A stretch of DNA of 64,000 bases from Eopsaltria australis. Taxonomy: Eukaryota; Chordata; Aves; Passeriformes; Petroicidae. The notes below the pieces were generated by a model. The model was not told the origin of the DNA and did not search any database. It worked only from the letters and a program-made list of their open reading frames with translations. Position 1 is the stretch's first letter; each line of letters opens with the position of its first letter. The DNA lies in the NCBI GenBank assembly GCA_034509425.1, contig JAVTVJ010000023.1, forward strand, positions 1,240,001 through 1,304,000. The letters are read 5' to 3'. Below are positions 1 through 13,289 of the stretch, one piece after another. Position numbers and translations under genes: made by a program.

Positions 1-1539
1 CTATGGATTAGCTATTTGACTGACTTGAATAGGAATACTTCCAGTTAACTGTAGGGTTAAATTCTCTAGCACCCTGTGGGGGATCTGGTGCTATTTGTAT
101 TTATATGTATAAATGCAATGGACTAAAAAGTACCTCAACACATCTGTGTGTTGCAGCACAAGTTTTTGCCTTCCATATAGTCAAATAACAATATTAACAA
201 AGGTACAATCCTTTATGTAGTTGGTAATATTTATATCTGATTTTCTTTTCTTTTCTCTTTTTTTTTATTCATGCCATACTTTGAAGGGCCAACCGAAAAC
301 TTCACGTTTTTTGAGCTGAAAATTGGGATGGGAATAATCACATAACCTTAACTGGCCTCACAAGGGAAATTATCTTCTCTCTATTTAGTGCCAGTGAGAA
401 CTTGCCTTATTTGATTGTATTGTGCTAATTGAGGAAACCTAATTTAAGAAAGCTGGTCTGTAATATCCTGCTACTTCCTTTTAACTTCAAGGTGTTGGTG
501 TTTCTCCTAAGAATGAAGCAGGCACATAAATTTATGCTGTTGTAATTTTATAACGGATGTCTCTGGCAGATGGCACATTTTAACGAGGTTGAAAAATCCC
601 TACGGGCTCAAAAGAAGAACTGAGAACATAACAAACATTTCATAAGGAAGCTAAATTCAATATATTTAAAAACAAAGGAAGACTTTTTCCAGCAGCCAAC
701 CTATATACTGAATGTATTTATTCTCAAGAGTTTTTAAAACAAAACAAACCCCAACTACTTTAACTGTGCTTGAAAACCTTTTTGCTCTCCTCTGGGTTGT
801 TTTTCATGGATGTTTTTGCCTCTGGTTTCCACCATGGACATGCTTGAAGAGTTCTAGACAGAATTACTAAAAATGACAGTGTATTTATATTGCCTGAGGG
901 ATGTGACAGAAAAAAATCACCCCTTCCCTAATTTCCATCAGGACAGACTCATCCTTGGTGCAACTTCTTATATTACTAGAGACAACTTGGAATAAAATGA
1001 AGCTGAACCAATGGAGGTCTTTTGCACAGGAGCGAATCCAAAGTAATTTAAGAAATTGTAGCAGATGTACTTGGGTTTAAGACAGTATAATTGAAATGAC
1101 AATTCAGAAAAGTATTTAAGCATAGACATAACTCCATCTCTGTTCATGCTTAGCTTTAAACATGTATTAAAATCCAATCACTTAAATACATGCTTAAATA
1201 TTTCCCAATGGGATTCTCTCTTGAATCACAGCCTAGACTCTGGAGCAATGTTCACATTTTATGATGTGCAGTATATTTAAGTAATGTCACACTTCACAGG
1301 CATTCAGAATGGAAAATTTAAACTGGTTAGTGATGTTTTAGAACAACCTTCCTGTTTAATATGCAGATTTGGCTTGTGTCTCTGTGTTTAAGACCATTTA
1401 ACTTTTCAACTAAAAATATAATTCAAATCCCTTATTTTCTCCCAGACAGCTTCAGTTACTTCACTGCTATGTTTTAAACTCTTTAGTCAATAGATCTGGA
1501 CAGCACCATGAAAGATGGTGAGGAAAATCAGGGCCTATA
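1..1539. other. Non-coding, nothing recognised
   Basis: AT-rich intronic sequence with stop codons in all frames and only short open frames (69 codons at most, on the minus strand). I see no repeat family, RNA gene or coding similarity here. Confidence 0.5.
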
Positions 1540-1815
1540 AAAAAGACAGGGACAGATATTTTATGATTGGACAAGGAGTAATGGTTTTTGACTGAAAGAG
1601 GGCAGATTTAGATTAGATATAAGGAAGAAGTTTTTTACCGTGAGGGTGGTAAAACACTAGAACTGGTTGCACAGAAGGTGGTGGATGCTCTATTCCTGCA
1701 AACATTCAAGGTCAGGTTGGATGAGGATCTGAACAACTTGATGTAGTTGAAAATATTCCTGCTCATGGCAGGGGGGTGGATTAGACAACCCTTAAAAGTC
1801 CCTTCCTACCCAAAC
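1540..1815 (+). repeat. CR1 LINE 3' end
   Basis: Reads as a degraded CR1 3' region: a gattagatataaggaagaag block, then accgtgagggtggt, a segment like the 'aacaggttgcacagaaggtggtgga' CR1 module, 'aaggtcaggttggatgaggatctg', 'ctcatggcaggggggtggattaga', and a final 'aaaagtcccttcctaccca'. The module order gives plus-strand orientation. The copy is 5' truncated, as usual for CR1, and lacks a clean octamer tail. It encodes nothing intact. Confidence 0.85.
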
Positions 1816-4800
1816 AATGCTGCATGGCAAGCAATGTACATGGAATTTCAAAGCTCTGTTGGAATGCCTTTCCAAGTCCAAAGTGTTATCTATTGAGATT
1901 GGCCACTTTTGTTCCACATCCAAGCATTTACAAAGCTCCCTCTTGGAACACACACTATGTCAATTTATTTTTTCTCTGACTCTGAACCACAAGATTTGTG
2001 ATACTTTTAAATTTCAGATCTTGCCTACACATCAGTCTCCACAAAAACTCTTCTGAGAGATTAAGCTCTTTAAGAAGATCAGTCATTACAGGGAAGAGAA
2101 TGTGGAAAAATAATCTATATCCTGGGTACTATATAGCATGATCAAGGATTTGGATATTATTTTGAGGTAAATAAGCCTTAGTAATTATAAAATCACTTAA
2201 TATTTCTCAATTAAAAGATGACCCCATTTCAGCTATTGGGAGGGTCTCCTTTTTTCTCCAGTGCCCAAAGAGAGAGCAGAGGTGATCATTTGGAACTAGA
2301 TTCCTCTTTCCTTGCCTGAAGAGAGGGAAGATGACTCCCAAGCACCCTTGATGTTGTCTTTGCCATGGGTTGATCCATTACTGCAGTAGAGGCATCTCCA
2401 TCTCCAGGCACCTCCAGATGCCCTGAGACCACAAGCTGAGCAATTGTGACGTGAAGTCAGGCTTCATTATAGCATTTATGCAAGGCAGTTTGGGGGATTT
2501 GCATTTATGTTCCCTCCCTTTTTTCTTTCTAAAGCCTCACTGATCAGGAAATAATTTATTCAGAGCATTCTCAGCTAAAGAATTTCTATGTGAGAGTCCA
2601 TGCTTTTCCCCCTCAGGTAATGCTTGTTTGACAAAAACTGAAAAAAAAAACCAAACAATTGACTCTGCTTTTCAGCATACACTTGTTTTTAGCCAAACAA
2701 ACAAACAAAAACCCCATTTTGATTGCTAGACATCTGAAATTTTAACCAATCCAAGATTAGTTAAAAGTTTCAGCTACCTGAAACCATAAAGGAGTTAAGG
2801 CTTCCTTTGAAAAACATAACCAAAATATGAATTTTCTGATGGAAAATAACTTGCTCTTTCTCAGTGACTCTGATAGCCTGAGCTGCTATTTTTAAGCACA
2901 GCTCCTGGAAATACTGTGCAGTTTTATTCTGAATGAGATTTGCTGTGGGTGTGCAGCTGATTTTGTGGAAACACATCTACTGTGTTCACCTACACGTGTT
3001 TAGAGATAAATTGGGTAAGAAAAGAAAGTGCACTGATATTTCTTCATGCTTCAGGCTCTTCTACACCCTCACATTTCTGAACTGATGACACTGCTGGTGC
3101 CACTACCACAACACTGCAGCTGAATACTCTTGGTTACTTCTGCAAATTAGATTTTTGTTTAGCTTTACATCAGAGAAGAGAATTTCTTCCTTCCTCCACA
3201 TTTGAATCTCTTCAGAAAACATTTATTATAGTCTTTGAGCTATAAAGAGCCTATGCTAATGTATCTCTAATCCTGACAGATGTCTTTGGACAATATTTTA
3301 GTAAAATATATTTACCGCCAAATGGCTTTTCAAAGGTAATGGCCTGTTGTTAAAAATGATATTTCATGGTAATTTGAGTTCTATCTGAATTTAGGACACT
3401 TCACCATACAAGAGCATAACCTCATCAGAATGAAAAATGAATTGGTATGAGTGGTATCCTGCTTTCGTTTCTGTTTTACACCTTCCTGCCCAATACAGCT
3501 TGATATGTTTTGGAGGGGAAACACAGAGTGAAACAAAAAGCTGATTAAATCTAAGTGTTTCCCAAACCCATTTTTATTAAAACTTGCAATATGTTTTATT
3601 GGCATTATATCTCAAAGAGAAAAGCTTTGGGGTTTCTTTATATCCTCTTAAAAAAAAAGGTTGGCAATCTGATCAAATAGAGTGGGAAAAGGGAAAAGCA
3701 CAAGAGAGGCTGCAAAGATTTTCTTGCCTCATGTGACACCAGGCATACAGGGGTTGTACCTTGGAATTGGCAGGACATCCTTTGTCACCTCTGCTTCTCT
3801 CAGATGCCAATCCCTCTAGTAAATGTGCAACCTTTTGTGGTTTGAGCTCATCTTAAGAGCACAACCACTCTAAGATGCTGTAAATTTGTCTCCAAGATGA
3901 AATTCAGGTTTAGATCAAAGTAAAGACTTGCAGAAAAGTGAAAAATTATATTCCTTCACATTTCCACCTAATATTTGCAAAGATTGAAAGGATAAAAAAA
4001 AGCATTCTTTGGTCCTTTCTTTTCCATGGCTGCAAATCAAGCAAAGTCTGAGTTTTCTGAATTAAACTTTTCAATTTATATTTACATCTTTTGTCCTTCC
4101 TGATATATACAAGACTCTGCCAATGTTTGCTGACCTGACAGAAATGCTTTGCTGAATATTGATTGGAAACTCGACTTCCAGACACTTCAGCTAAGATAGA
4201 TGCTGTTTTTGTTACAAGGCATACACCACTTTAGGAAAAAAATCACCTTGGGGCATTGTCATCTTGACCCAAGAACTTTCAATTGCAATGACAGTGTTCT
4301 TTCTAAGAATGTTCTTTCTAAGTAAGAAAATTAATTAGGCAAGCTGAAGTGCAAGGTGCAGGAGGAAGGAGGTGGATAACATTCTTACCTTTTGAGGACA
4401 AAGGCCAAACATATGGATTTTCTCTGAACTGCAATAGTGGAGAGAGGCAGGCAGCAAAGGGAAGCATCACCCTGAGCGGATAGGCTAAAGGAACATCACT
4501 TATGGAGCCTGGTGCCTGCTCATGCTGCTAAAAGTGAGTCCCAAACATGTTCAGGTAGTCCCAAAAACCAGTGAGCCTTTGGATCATCTCAGTTTTCTGG
4601 AACAGAAGATCCAATTCCTGACTCCACAACTTTTTAATGTGGCATAAAAGAGAACACAACAAGATGAAAAACCCACCCACCTCTACTTGTATTTCGTGCT
4701 TGACAACTACTGCTGTCAATATTAATTTCTCATTTACTTTATGTGCTTCTGCTCCTGGAACTTTCTCTAGTCGTTGTCAAATGTTCGTCTTGCATATTTT

Positions 4801-7800
4801 CCTCTTCCTAAGCAGTAAATCTACACATAGAGAGCATCTAAGTCCCTCTCCTATGTCAAGTCTGTCATGGTAGCCCTGACAAGGAAGCTCAAACTCCAAG
4901 TAAGCTCTTCCAGGGAGAAAGCTTTTATTTCTGTGAATGGTTTCCAATGGTTGGACAATCCCAACAGTTCAGTAATTTGAAATGATGCAGTCTGGTGCCA
5001 AGTCTGGGAATGAAAACATTCCAGGACTCTTAATGCCAAGCTGATAAGTGTTGGAATGTGTGAGTTGGAAAGTTTCACCTGGCAGGGAGAGAACTTCATA
5101 TGGGGCTTCTGCTCCAGAAGAGCACCTGATATTGAGAACTGGAGAGGGCCTGTGGGGTTATCTGGGACCCCATGCAGGAGTTACACAAGACTTCATTGCC
5201 AGACCATGATATCTGTAGGAAACAATTTACAAAGTCTGTTTGCAACACAATGAAAGAGAATCAGGACCGACAGGGGAGGAGAAAAAGGTAAGAAAATGGG
5301 ATTAATGAACCAGAGGAAGAAAGCATGGTATTAAATGAGATTTGCATCTTCCCCCCACCCCCTTGTCCCATGTTTAAGGATAACAGGCAACTCCATCCAT
5401 TGCAGAATATTGCAGTCTCCCTGAAGAAGAGTTCATTTGTCTTTTTTTAAATTCTGCCAAGGGGTAACGTATCAGCAAAGATGTTTATGGTTTGCCCATA
5501 TCCAGCAACCATGAATAAAACAAACATCTTGTCTAGACCTTCAAGTCAGAGGGGAAATGACTCTCAGCCCAGGAAAAATAATTTAATATAAAAAAAACCA
5601 GAACCTCAAGTGTGTTTGGATATCTTGGCCCACAGATAGATGAGGGTTAAGTTTCTCTGTACCTTAGACTATTTAGGAAAAATAGGAAGCCTTTTTATTC
5701 ATAAGACACCTCTACCAATCAGTTATGGGGAGAAAAAAGCACAGATTACTGAACTGCATTAATTATTTATTCTGACAGTCTGAACAAGCAATTGAATTGA
5801 GATAGCTTGGGAGTCTCTGTTGACTAATAGGGGAGAAATATTCCAGAGTTTAAAGGCAAAGAGTGAATTGAGAGTGAGTGTTTATTAATACATGATTGAA
5901 TTTACTACTCCGAGGAGAAGTTTATGTTATAGCTCTTTGGTTCTCATCTACAGAAAAGAATAATTTAGGAAGGCTGTAGGATTGTTAGGCAGGCTCTGAA
6001 ACATAAAAACATTAAGATAATTAAAAGTTAGTGGGAAGTTCCTGAAGGTGAATAGATAAGATGTACATTGATCACAATTCCTATGCAAACTTCAAACTAG
6101 AAAAAACAGGAAAGAAATAAGGTAACTGGATGAATGACTTTTTTTAATGAAGACTAAAAGAAATTAGACAGTATAAATAATTTATTATCACAGAAAACCT
6201 GAAACCTTGTTTTATTTTGTTTTAGTCTCTTGGTTTCAATATTATGATGTCAAATAACTTGTTGAGCAGAAAAACCTTTGTAAAAAAAAATAAATTAGAA
6301 GGCAAAATAGAAATTCTGAAATTCACGGAGGCCAGAAGAAATAAAGGATGAGCTACACACAGTACAACAGTTTGAGATGGTTCCCTCAGCAGGTCATTGT
6401 AGCTTCTTTTTGTAGGCAGTGGGATGAAATGTGCACTGTTGAGTCATAAATCATCTTTCCTGATTCAGGAGCCTTACTAGCCTGAAATGAAAGCATTCCT
6501 CTTTTGTGGATAAAAAGAGTGTCTAAACAGCTCAGAGTTACATGTGTTCAGATGACCTCACTCCACATGTTTTGAAAATGCATGAAACTCCAAGGAAGAA
6601 AATGAAGTCAATTCAACCCCAAGTAGAATCTATATATAGAAAGGAAGCAAAAAAAAAATAACAATAATTTGTAGCTTGAATTCCCATTCTCTTAGAGTTT
6701 AATTCATCTTCCCTCTCTGGAAGCAATGGCTGTATCCATGGCAGTTAGCAAGACTGTGCCACTGTTTATTCTTCATCCTGGAGGCCAGCTGGCATTCTCT
6801 GACAACATCCATATGTTTCAATTCTCCTAGACTTCAAAAGAGAGTGGCTATATCCAAATTTCCTATTGGGAACAGTTCCTGGCCTATAATACATCCTCAA
6901 CTGTGCCTGGGAACTATTTATGAGAACGTTACTTGGCTCAGATCAAACCTCTCTGCCAATCAGAAATATGGCAAACAATTTTGGGGTGTCCATTCCAGGG
7001 CATTTTTTAATCTAATGATATAGAGGTACCCACTGAAAATCACTGCATAGCACAGCTTTAAAAACTTGAGCTTCAATAACCTGCAGCATGTTTCAGTAGA
7101 GACAGTGGCAAAAAAATACCTCAGTGTGTGTTGGATTCAGCCCTGAGTTATCTTGTCTCCATTTTCAATAAAATATAAGAAGGTAGTTGGGAGCCAGAAA
7201 GGAAGGTGATAATATAGTGAGAATGACTGACAGCTGGTGCTGATAAAAGGGAATATGTGCTGGATAATCAGAGTATATATGAATATAGGAGATACAGTCA
7301 TTGGGAAATGGGCATTTAAGTGATCACTGTCAAAAAACTGAAATCAAAGCAGGCCAGAAGAACAGAAAATGACTATATGATTTCTTTCTGATCTCTTTAT
7401 ATATGTATATGAATCAATCAATCAAAACAACACAGAACTACAGTTATAGTTTATTTTTTAAGTCAAGAAGAGGATAAATCTGGAGTTCTACAGTATTGCA
7501 CATTGGCAGATGAGCATTGAGGGATCCAGTCCAGCAATGGGTGTGTCCTGACAGCTCACACCTGGTCTTGGTGGGAATAGGTGGAATAAGAATGTCACCA
7601 GCAATAACATGAACTAAATATCTTGATCAATCTGAGGAAAATAGACTTTCAAGGAGAGTGCTAAGGAGATTAAAATCCAGATTGGAGAAAAATGGACAAG
7701 ACCTGCATTGTTACCACCTGGCTTTGACTAACATCACCATGATTTTTAAGTTATGCAGTAAGATTATTGCAAAATGCAATTTTTCTTTATAGAGAAATAG

Positions 7801-8459
7801 AATTACAGTAAAAATTTTATTTGAAAATGTTGAAAAAAGGAAATATGACCATTACTCTGGAACTACAGAGGTGTGTGTGTGTGTTTTGTGCAAGCAGAAT
7901 TTGATTCAGTTGTTTAAACTTGATTCAAGATAAGGCATTCTTGGTTCCCATTGTATCAACTGAGGTCAAAGCTGGGATGCAGCTGCTTATTGCAGGTAAC
8001 TTGTGGAGTTTAAGAAGCCCTGGGATATATTCCGTCTGGCTTTCAGCTGCCAAAAGACCAGGAAGTGAAGAAACATGTATTAAAGTGTCCAAAATGTTAG
8101 TGAACATCTGCATTTCCACCACTGGAAATTCCATCACCAGTAAACGCAGTCAAGAGAGCTTTTCACTTGATCAAATGTATTCCACTTTTCCACAAATCGA
8201 TACCACTTTCAGGACTCAGTACTTCATACTAAGAGTATGAATCTTAAGAGTCATATTTGGGTACCTTGAATACTCCAGTTGTGGACACCTATGATTGTGC
8301 ATCTAAATGGAGTCCCTGCTGATTTTGTGTAACCATATGTTGTCATGTAAGAAAATGTCTCCAAACCAGCAGAGCCTGATGAAAATTATTTTCCAAAGCT
8401 TCAAAAGACTATCTGAAATGATCTTGTAACTTCAGCAATTATTTCCTTAGAACTTGTGG
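1816..8459. other. Non-coding, mostly unrecognised
   Basis: Unique-looking AT-rich intron. It holds small simple repeats: a (CAAA)n run near 2693-2709, a 12-base word (gttctttctaag) duplicated at 4295-4306 and 4311-4322, and a short (GT)n at about 7872-7885. Open frames of 60-106 codons (the longest at 7920-8240 plus) show no family resemblance and no codon structure, and I treat them as chance. Confidence 0.5.
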
Positions 8460-8720
8460 AGTCAGGCCCCAGAGGATGGGACTAGGGAAACATAATACTT
8501 ATCTTTAAATAGCAGCCTAACAAGAAGGATGCAGAAACTCACAGACTGGCCAGCCTCACTGTGAAAGCCACAAAGATAGAGAAGAAGGTTGAACAATCAG
8601 ATTGCAAACACTAACAGGATAATAAAGTGATAAGAAAGAGTTAACATGAATTTGTCAAGAACAGGTCACATCCAATCCATTTCATATCCTTCCCTGATGA
8701 AGAAGCACAAAGTTGACTAC
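8460..8720 (+). pseudogene. Old CR1-like LINE ORF2 remnant (start of reverse-transcriptase domain)
   Basis: The order of degraded words matches the ORF2 segment that opens the RT domain of CR1-family LINEs: a block like 'actggccagcctcactgtgaaag' corresponds to the 'RPVSLTSVPGK' stretch. After it comes 'agagttaacatgaatttgtcaagaacaggtcacatccaatccatttcatatccttccctgatga', cognate to 'INxxQHGFTKNKSCLTNLISFYD' of the family. Frameshifts and stops interrupt it and the RT catalytic core is missing. Its divergence is much higher than that of the CR1 3' ends elsewhere in the window, suggesting an old insertion. The assignment rests on recalled family consensus, so it is moderate. Confidence 0.5.
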
Positions 8721-11004
8721 AAAGACATATAAGTTGATTTATTTTTGTGATTCTTGTATTTTCATTTTCCCATAAATAATGGATGCCAGATCATTAGTCC
8801 ATCTTCATGTGCTTTTTATGTCTTGCATGTGTCAAAGGCCTTTGTTTAATGCGTGGCACATTTCCCAGGAAAATGTCATATTTTTAATTGACACCCTGCA
8901 GTAATTGCCATACCTTGGCAAGAACAAAACGAGACACTGGTACCAGAATCTGTGATGGAAGTATTGCCACCATGAGAAATTACTCATGTCCTTGAGGCAT
9001 TCCCCCTTCTTGAATCACAGTTCTGCACCTGTGTAATATTTCCAGTTAATCACACATGCAGTCAATCACTGATGTTATCAGCCTGATTTCCCCAACACCC
9101 ACACATGTATTCAGAATGCCATGATCATTAAACTATACTGATGTCAAGGAGGTACAGAAGAAAACACAAAATTTCTTGATTTACAGGAAAAAACCCACAA
9201 CATTCAAAAGCCCCATTTAGAGCAAAAAGAACTGTTCAGTAAAATGACTCATGAAGAACCAAAATCCTTAGGATTTAATATGAAAGTTATTGATTAGAAT
9301 TTATGAAAGCCCAAAGCCTCACTCTTAGTGCTTTTCTGTTAAAGGTATTATATGATAAATGTTCAATGTTTTTTTCCCATCTCAGAATTATCATGGTGGA
9401 CTTTTCAGTATGGGCTTCCAATCATATTTTATTACATGAAACCTGCAGCAAATTATAGGTTGGCTTGCAGTAAATTTTTAAGCAGATAAAAAGATTCTTA
9501 AATACTAAATTAACTTGGTGCACTCATCTTTCTCTGCCTGTCAGAGCTTCTTCGGCAGTTTTAGTTTAAAGAAATTCTCAAGAAAATTGTTAATATGGCA
9601 TTTGTGAAGTTCAGTGTGATAAAATTTCAGAAGTTTCTAAGGGAAAACTGTCAAATGTCAATATGTCTACACATGCATACATAGTGGGATTTTCAAAATT
9701 GTCTTTGAGGTAGAAGGAGAAATTACTTAGCTGTCTATCAGCCAGTTTAGATATCTACATACATACCTCTTTAATGTTAAGAGTGACTAAAATGACATCT
9801 CACCTAGAGTTATCAGTCTGAAAATTAAACTTCTAGACTCCTTCAACAATCTCTGATGGGAAGTGGGTGTCCCCAGAGAACAATCCATCCCACCTATTTT
9901 AAGATCCAATTAATCATTTCTTTGTCTAAAGAGGAAGCTCAGGTGCCTATCCTTGTCTTGGTGCCTTTGACAGCTAAACAGCAAATATCAGGATATACCA
10001 TGTTCAGCAGAGAAATCAGCTGGGGGTAGGAACTGAGGCACCATCAGGCTGGTTCCTTCCTGTTTTATCTAATTATGGACTGAAAAATGGACATGAACAA
10101 GATGAGCATGTCAGACATTGGAGTAGGACTGTGTGTACTAAGGTACCAAGAATTCATGTGGAAGGGTTTGCTGAGCCTGTTCTCTTACAGGGAAATGTTT
10201 AGGTTCTTCTCACAGTTCTCTAAATATTTCTTTGAAGTTCTTTTCTGTTTCTGAGGTCTACTAACATACATTTAAGCACCTAGGTGTTTTCTATAGGAAA
10301 AGTTCTTCATACATTTGTAAAATTCAGGTTCAAATTGGAGCATTTTAAGTTTGAAAAACTTACATCCAACTCTCCATCCTTTTCTTGCCAGAAAAAGACA
10401 AGAAGAAAAAGAGAATGGCTTTGACATAAAATGTTCAATTTGGCCTGAATCCCTTTTTCAGATCTTGGGGAAAAAGCAACAAAGGAAATTAAGAAACCCC
10501 TACACTAACAAATGATGAAAAGTATCTCCTTCCTGTCATTAGATCAATGGAAAGAGCGCCTACGCTTGCTTAGATCCAGTTCCAGGGTTAATTCCCTGTC
10601 TACCTGAGAGAATTAGTGCCCACTTGGTTCACAGTCCAGCAGTCTTTGCATCACCATGCAGCAGAAGAACTCTGGGGGAGGAAGTGCCTATCCAGGCACT
10701 ATTATTCTGTCCTGGCAATATTTGTTAAATCAGTGATTGATTTGAGATGTCACTGGATTTAGTCCCAGATGAGTGACATAATCCCCAAATGAGACATTCT
10801 CTGCTCTCTTGCTTTGTCTCATCTCACTTGATTCAGGCATTTAAAGGCACTTTCAAAGCCAACTCCTAAGAACAGGAAAGGAAAGAATTATGTGTTTCTA
10901 CAAAAAAACAAAAAAAAAAAAAAAATTTGCTTGGCACACTTGTACTCTGTACATTTATTGCAGACCAAAACCAAACTTTATGGTGCAAGACAGCAACTTG
11001 TTCT
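8721..11004. other. Non-coding, nothing recognised
   Basis: AT-rich intronic DNA with an A-rich run at about 10903-10925 directly before the next CR1. No coding similarity or RNA gene seen. Confidence 0.45.
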
Positions 11005-11532
11005 AGCAATAGTGTGGCCAGCAGGACCAGGGCAGTGACTGTCCCTATGCTCAGCACTGGTGAGGCCACACCTCAAATCCTGGGCTCAGTTTTGGGACCC
11101 TCAAGACAAGAAAGACATCGAGGGGCTGGAGTGAGTCCAGAGAAGGGAACAGAGCTGGGGAAGGGTCTGGAGCACAAGGCTGATGAGGAGCAATGGGGGA
11201 GCTCAACCCAGAGAAAAGGAGGCTCAGGGGGGACCTTCTGGCTCTGCGCAACTGCCTGACAGGAGGGGGCAGCCACAGGGGTCAGCAGCAAGGCAAGAGA
11301 AAACAGCTTCAAGTTTCACCAGGGAAAGTTTAGACTGGATATCAGGGAAAATTTCTTCACTGAAAAACACTGGAACAGGCTGCCAAGGGAAATGATGGGG
11401 TCACAGTCCCCAAAGTATTCAAAAGTGTGTGGATGCAGTGTTAGAGACGTGGCTTAGTAGTGGACATTGCAGTGCTGAGTTAACTTGATGACCTGAAAAG
11501 TCTTTCCCAACCTTAATGATTCTGTGATTCTA
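11005..11532 (+). repeat. CR1 LINE 3' portion
   Basis: A long CR1 copy covering the end of ORF2 and the 3' UTR. Modules in order are 'agcaatagtgtggccagcaggacc', 'cagcactggtgaggccacacctc', 'gttttgggaccctcaagacaag', 'gagtccagagaagggaac', 'aaaggaggctcaggggggaccttctggctctg', 'atatcagggaaaatttcttcactg', 'ggaacaggctgccaaggga' and the tail 'aagtctttcccaaccttaatgattctgtgattct'. Frameshifts break the reading frame. The 60-110 codon open frames on both strands inside it are by-products of this GC-richer repeat. Confidence 0.93.
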
Positions 11533-13289
11533 AATGGTAACAACTCAGTCCTGAAACAATAAAGATAAAAGAAAATCCCACCAAGATTCCTCATTGTTCT
11601 CTGTCTACTCTCAAATAAGACTAAGATACTCCTTTGGAAGCTGAATACTTACCAAAAAGGCTCCCTTTAACATAAAAAGGGAGGTAAATGGGAAGGAGAC
11701 ATGAAGAGCAGTGATGGAAATTGATGCATATAACCACAATAAAAAAGTTTGTAGTTACATAATTTTGATTATCTGCTTCTTCAAGTCAATAATCAAATCA
11801 AATTGTGTCTGTGCAGTTAGAGTCTCTCCAAAGTCCTTTTTCAAGGGAAAATGTTTGTAGTATGAATGTGTGAACAAGTTCCCTGGCTAAGAAACCTGAG
11901 AGAATAGGCTAAACAGGACCCTTGACTTAAGTATCTTCTATACCCTTATTTTTTGTTTAGATTCTTCATCCCTGTGGTCCAAGAGCTTAAAATGGCTGCT
12001 TGCTTTGAATGAAAACTTGTGATTTCCATCAGAAGTTTGCCTTCTGATTAGGGCTAACTGAGCAGCTTTAATTTTTTTTTGCTCTTGGAGACAAAAATAG
12101 GGGTCACAGAAGAAGTGAGATCATTCACAGGAAGGCTGGATTGGGTTTTCTGACAAGCTGCAAGAATCAGGGGGAGTCACCAAGTGCACCCTTCAATTAG
12201 GGATTGGACCCTGGAAAAGAAGAAAATTACAGCTGAACAAACAAATCTGCAAAAAGAAATTGAGAAAGGTCTGTCAATCAACTATGCTAAAAGAAAAAAG
12301 GAGAAAAAAAGGTCAATAGGAGAATGAACATTTTGGGTTTTGTTCTACTTAGTTCATACCTGAGAGCTCAGAGAGCAGACAAAGAGGAGACATATGAACA
12401 CACCCTGCCTTCATCTGGGCTGCTGACAAATCTGCCTGGACATACCACCTCCCAGTCTGCTGTTCCAGAAGTAATAAAATCTGCCATCATCGTTCTGTTA
12501 GTGACAAAGGCAAAGAAGAATTTTCTGCAGAACAGTTTGTGAGAAAATTAATTGACAACAGGCTTCTTGGCAGTTTGCAACCATAACATTTGTATGATCT
12601 GCTGATGCCACAGTTTTATTCCCAGCTAATCAGATATTGCTCTCTTTACTGTGCAAGGGCATCTCTTGTAGCTGTTGTTGGCATGCAGAAGGCAGACCTC
12701 GTAACAGTAATAATTCCACAACATCTTTCCATCTATATGGGCACATATTGTCTCAGAGCACTCCATGGAGACAACCCCAACACACCACAGCCAAAATGTG
12801 ACCATCTGCTTGATCACTTCATGATGTGGAAATTCAGCTTTGCCAGCCACCTCCTTGGATCCAGTACAAATCCCTACCTCACCAAAGGAGCCAGTTCCTG
12901 AGAGATAATTGTGGTCTTTATTTACATACACCTGGATTGATCTCACCTGGCATACCTGAGTTTTAGACATCTGAAGCTCTGTCTCCTTGAGCTTCCTCTG
13001 GGTCAATGGAAAGAGACAGACACCTGTAGATTTCCAGCCAGACAAGTTAGGTTGTCTGAGATTTGAAAGGCAAAGAGGATAATATATGCCTTGCATGTGA
13101 CAAGCTGTGGGATGGCAAGCCAGGGTTAGAGGGATTCAGTGCTATCCAGAACCCTCAGCTTGTTGCTCTGAGATAAGCTGAGTACACTGGAGAATACTTA
13201 CAGAAAATCTGAAATCTCACAGAAATGAGCCAGAGTCCCCAGAGGTAACAGAAGGCAAAAGGTAAATATCAGGAAACTATCTTTAAGGA
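11533..13289. other. Non-coding; unidentified moderately GC-rich block at its end
   Basis: The first kilobase is AT-rich and featureless. From about 12590 to 13100 base composition rises and both strands stay open for a while (103 codons plus at 12590-12901, 156 codons minus at 12626-13096). The translations match nothing I know, so this may be an unrecognised old transposable element rather than a gene. Sequence near 13200-13290 may already be the degraded 5' part of the following CR1. Confidence 0.4.
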
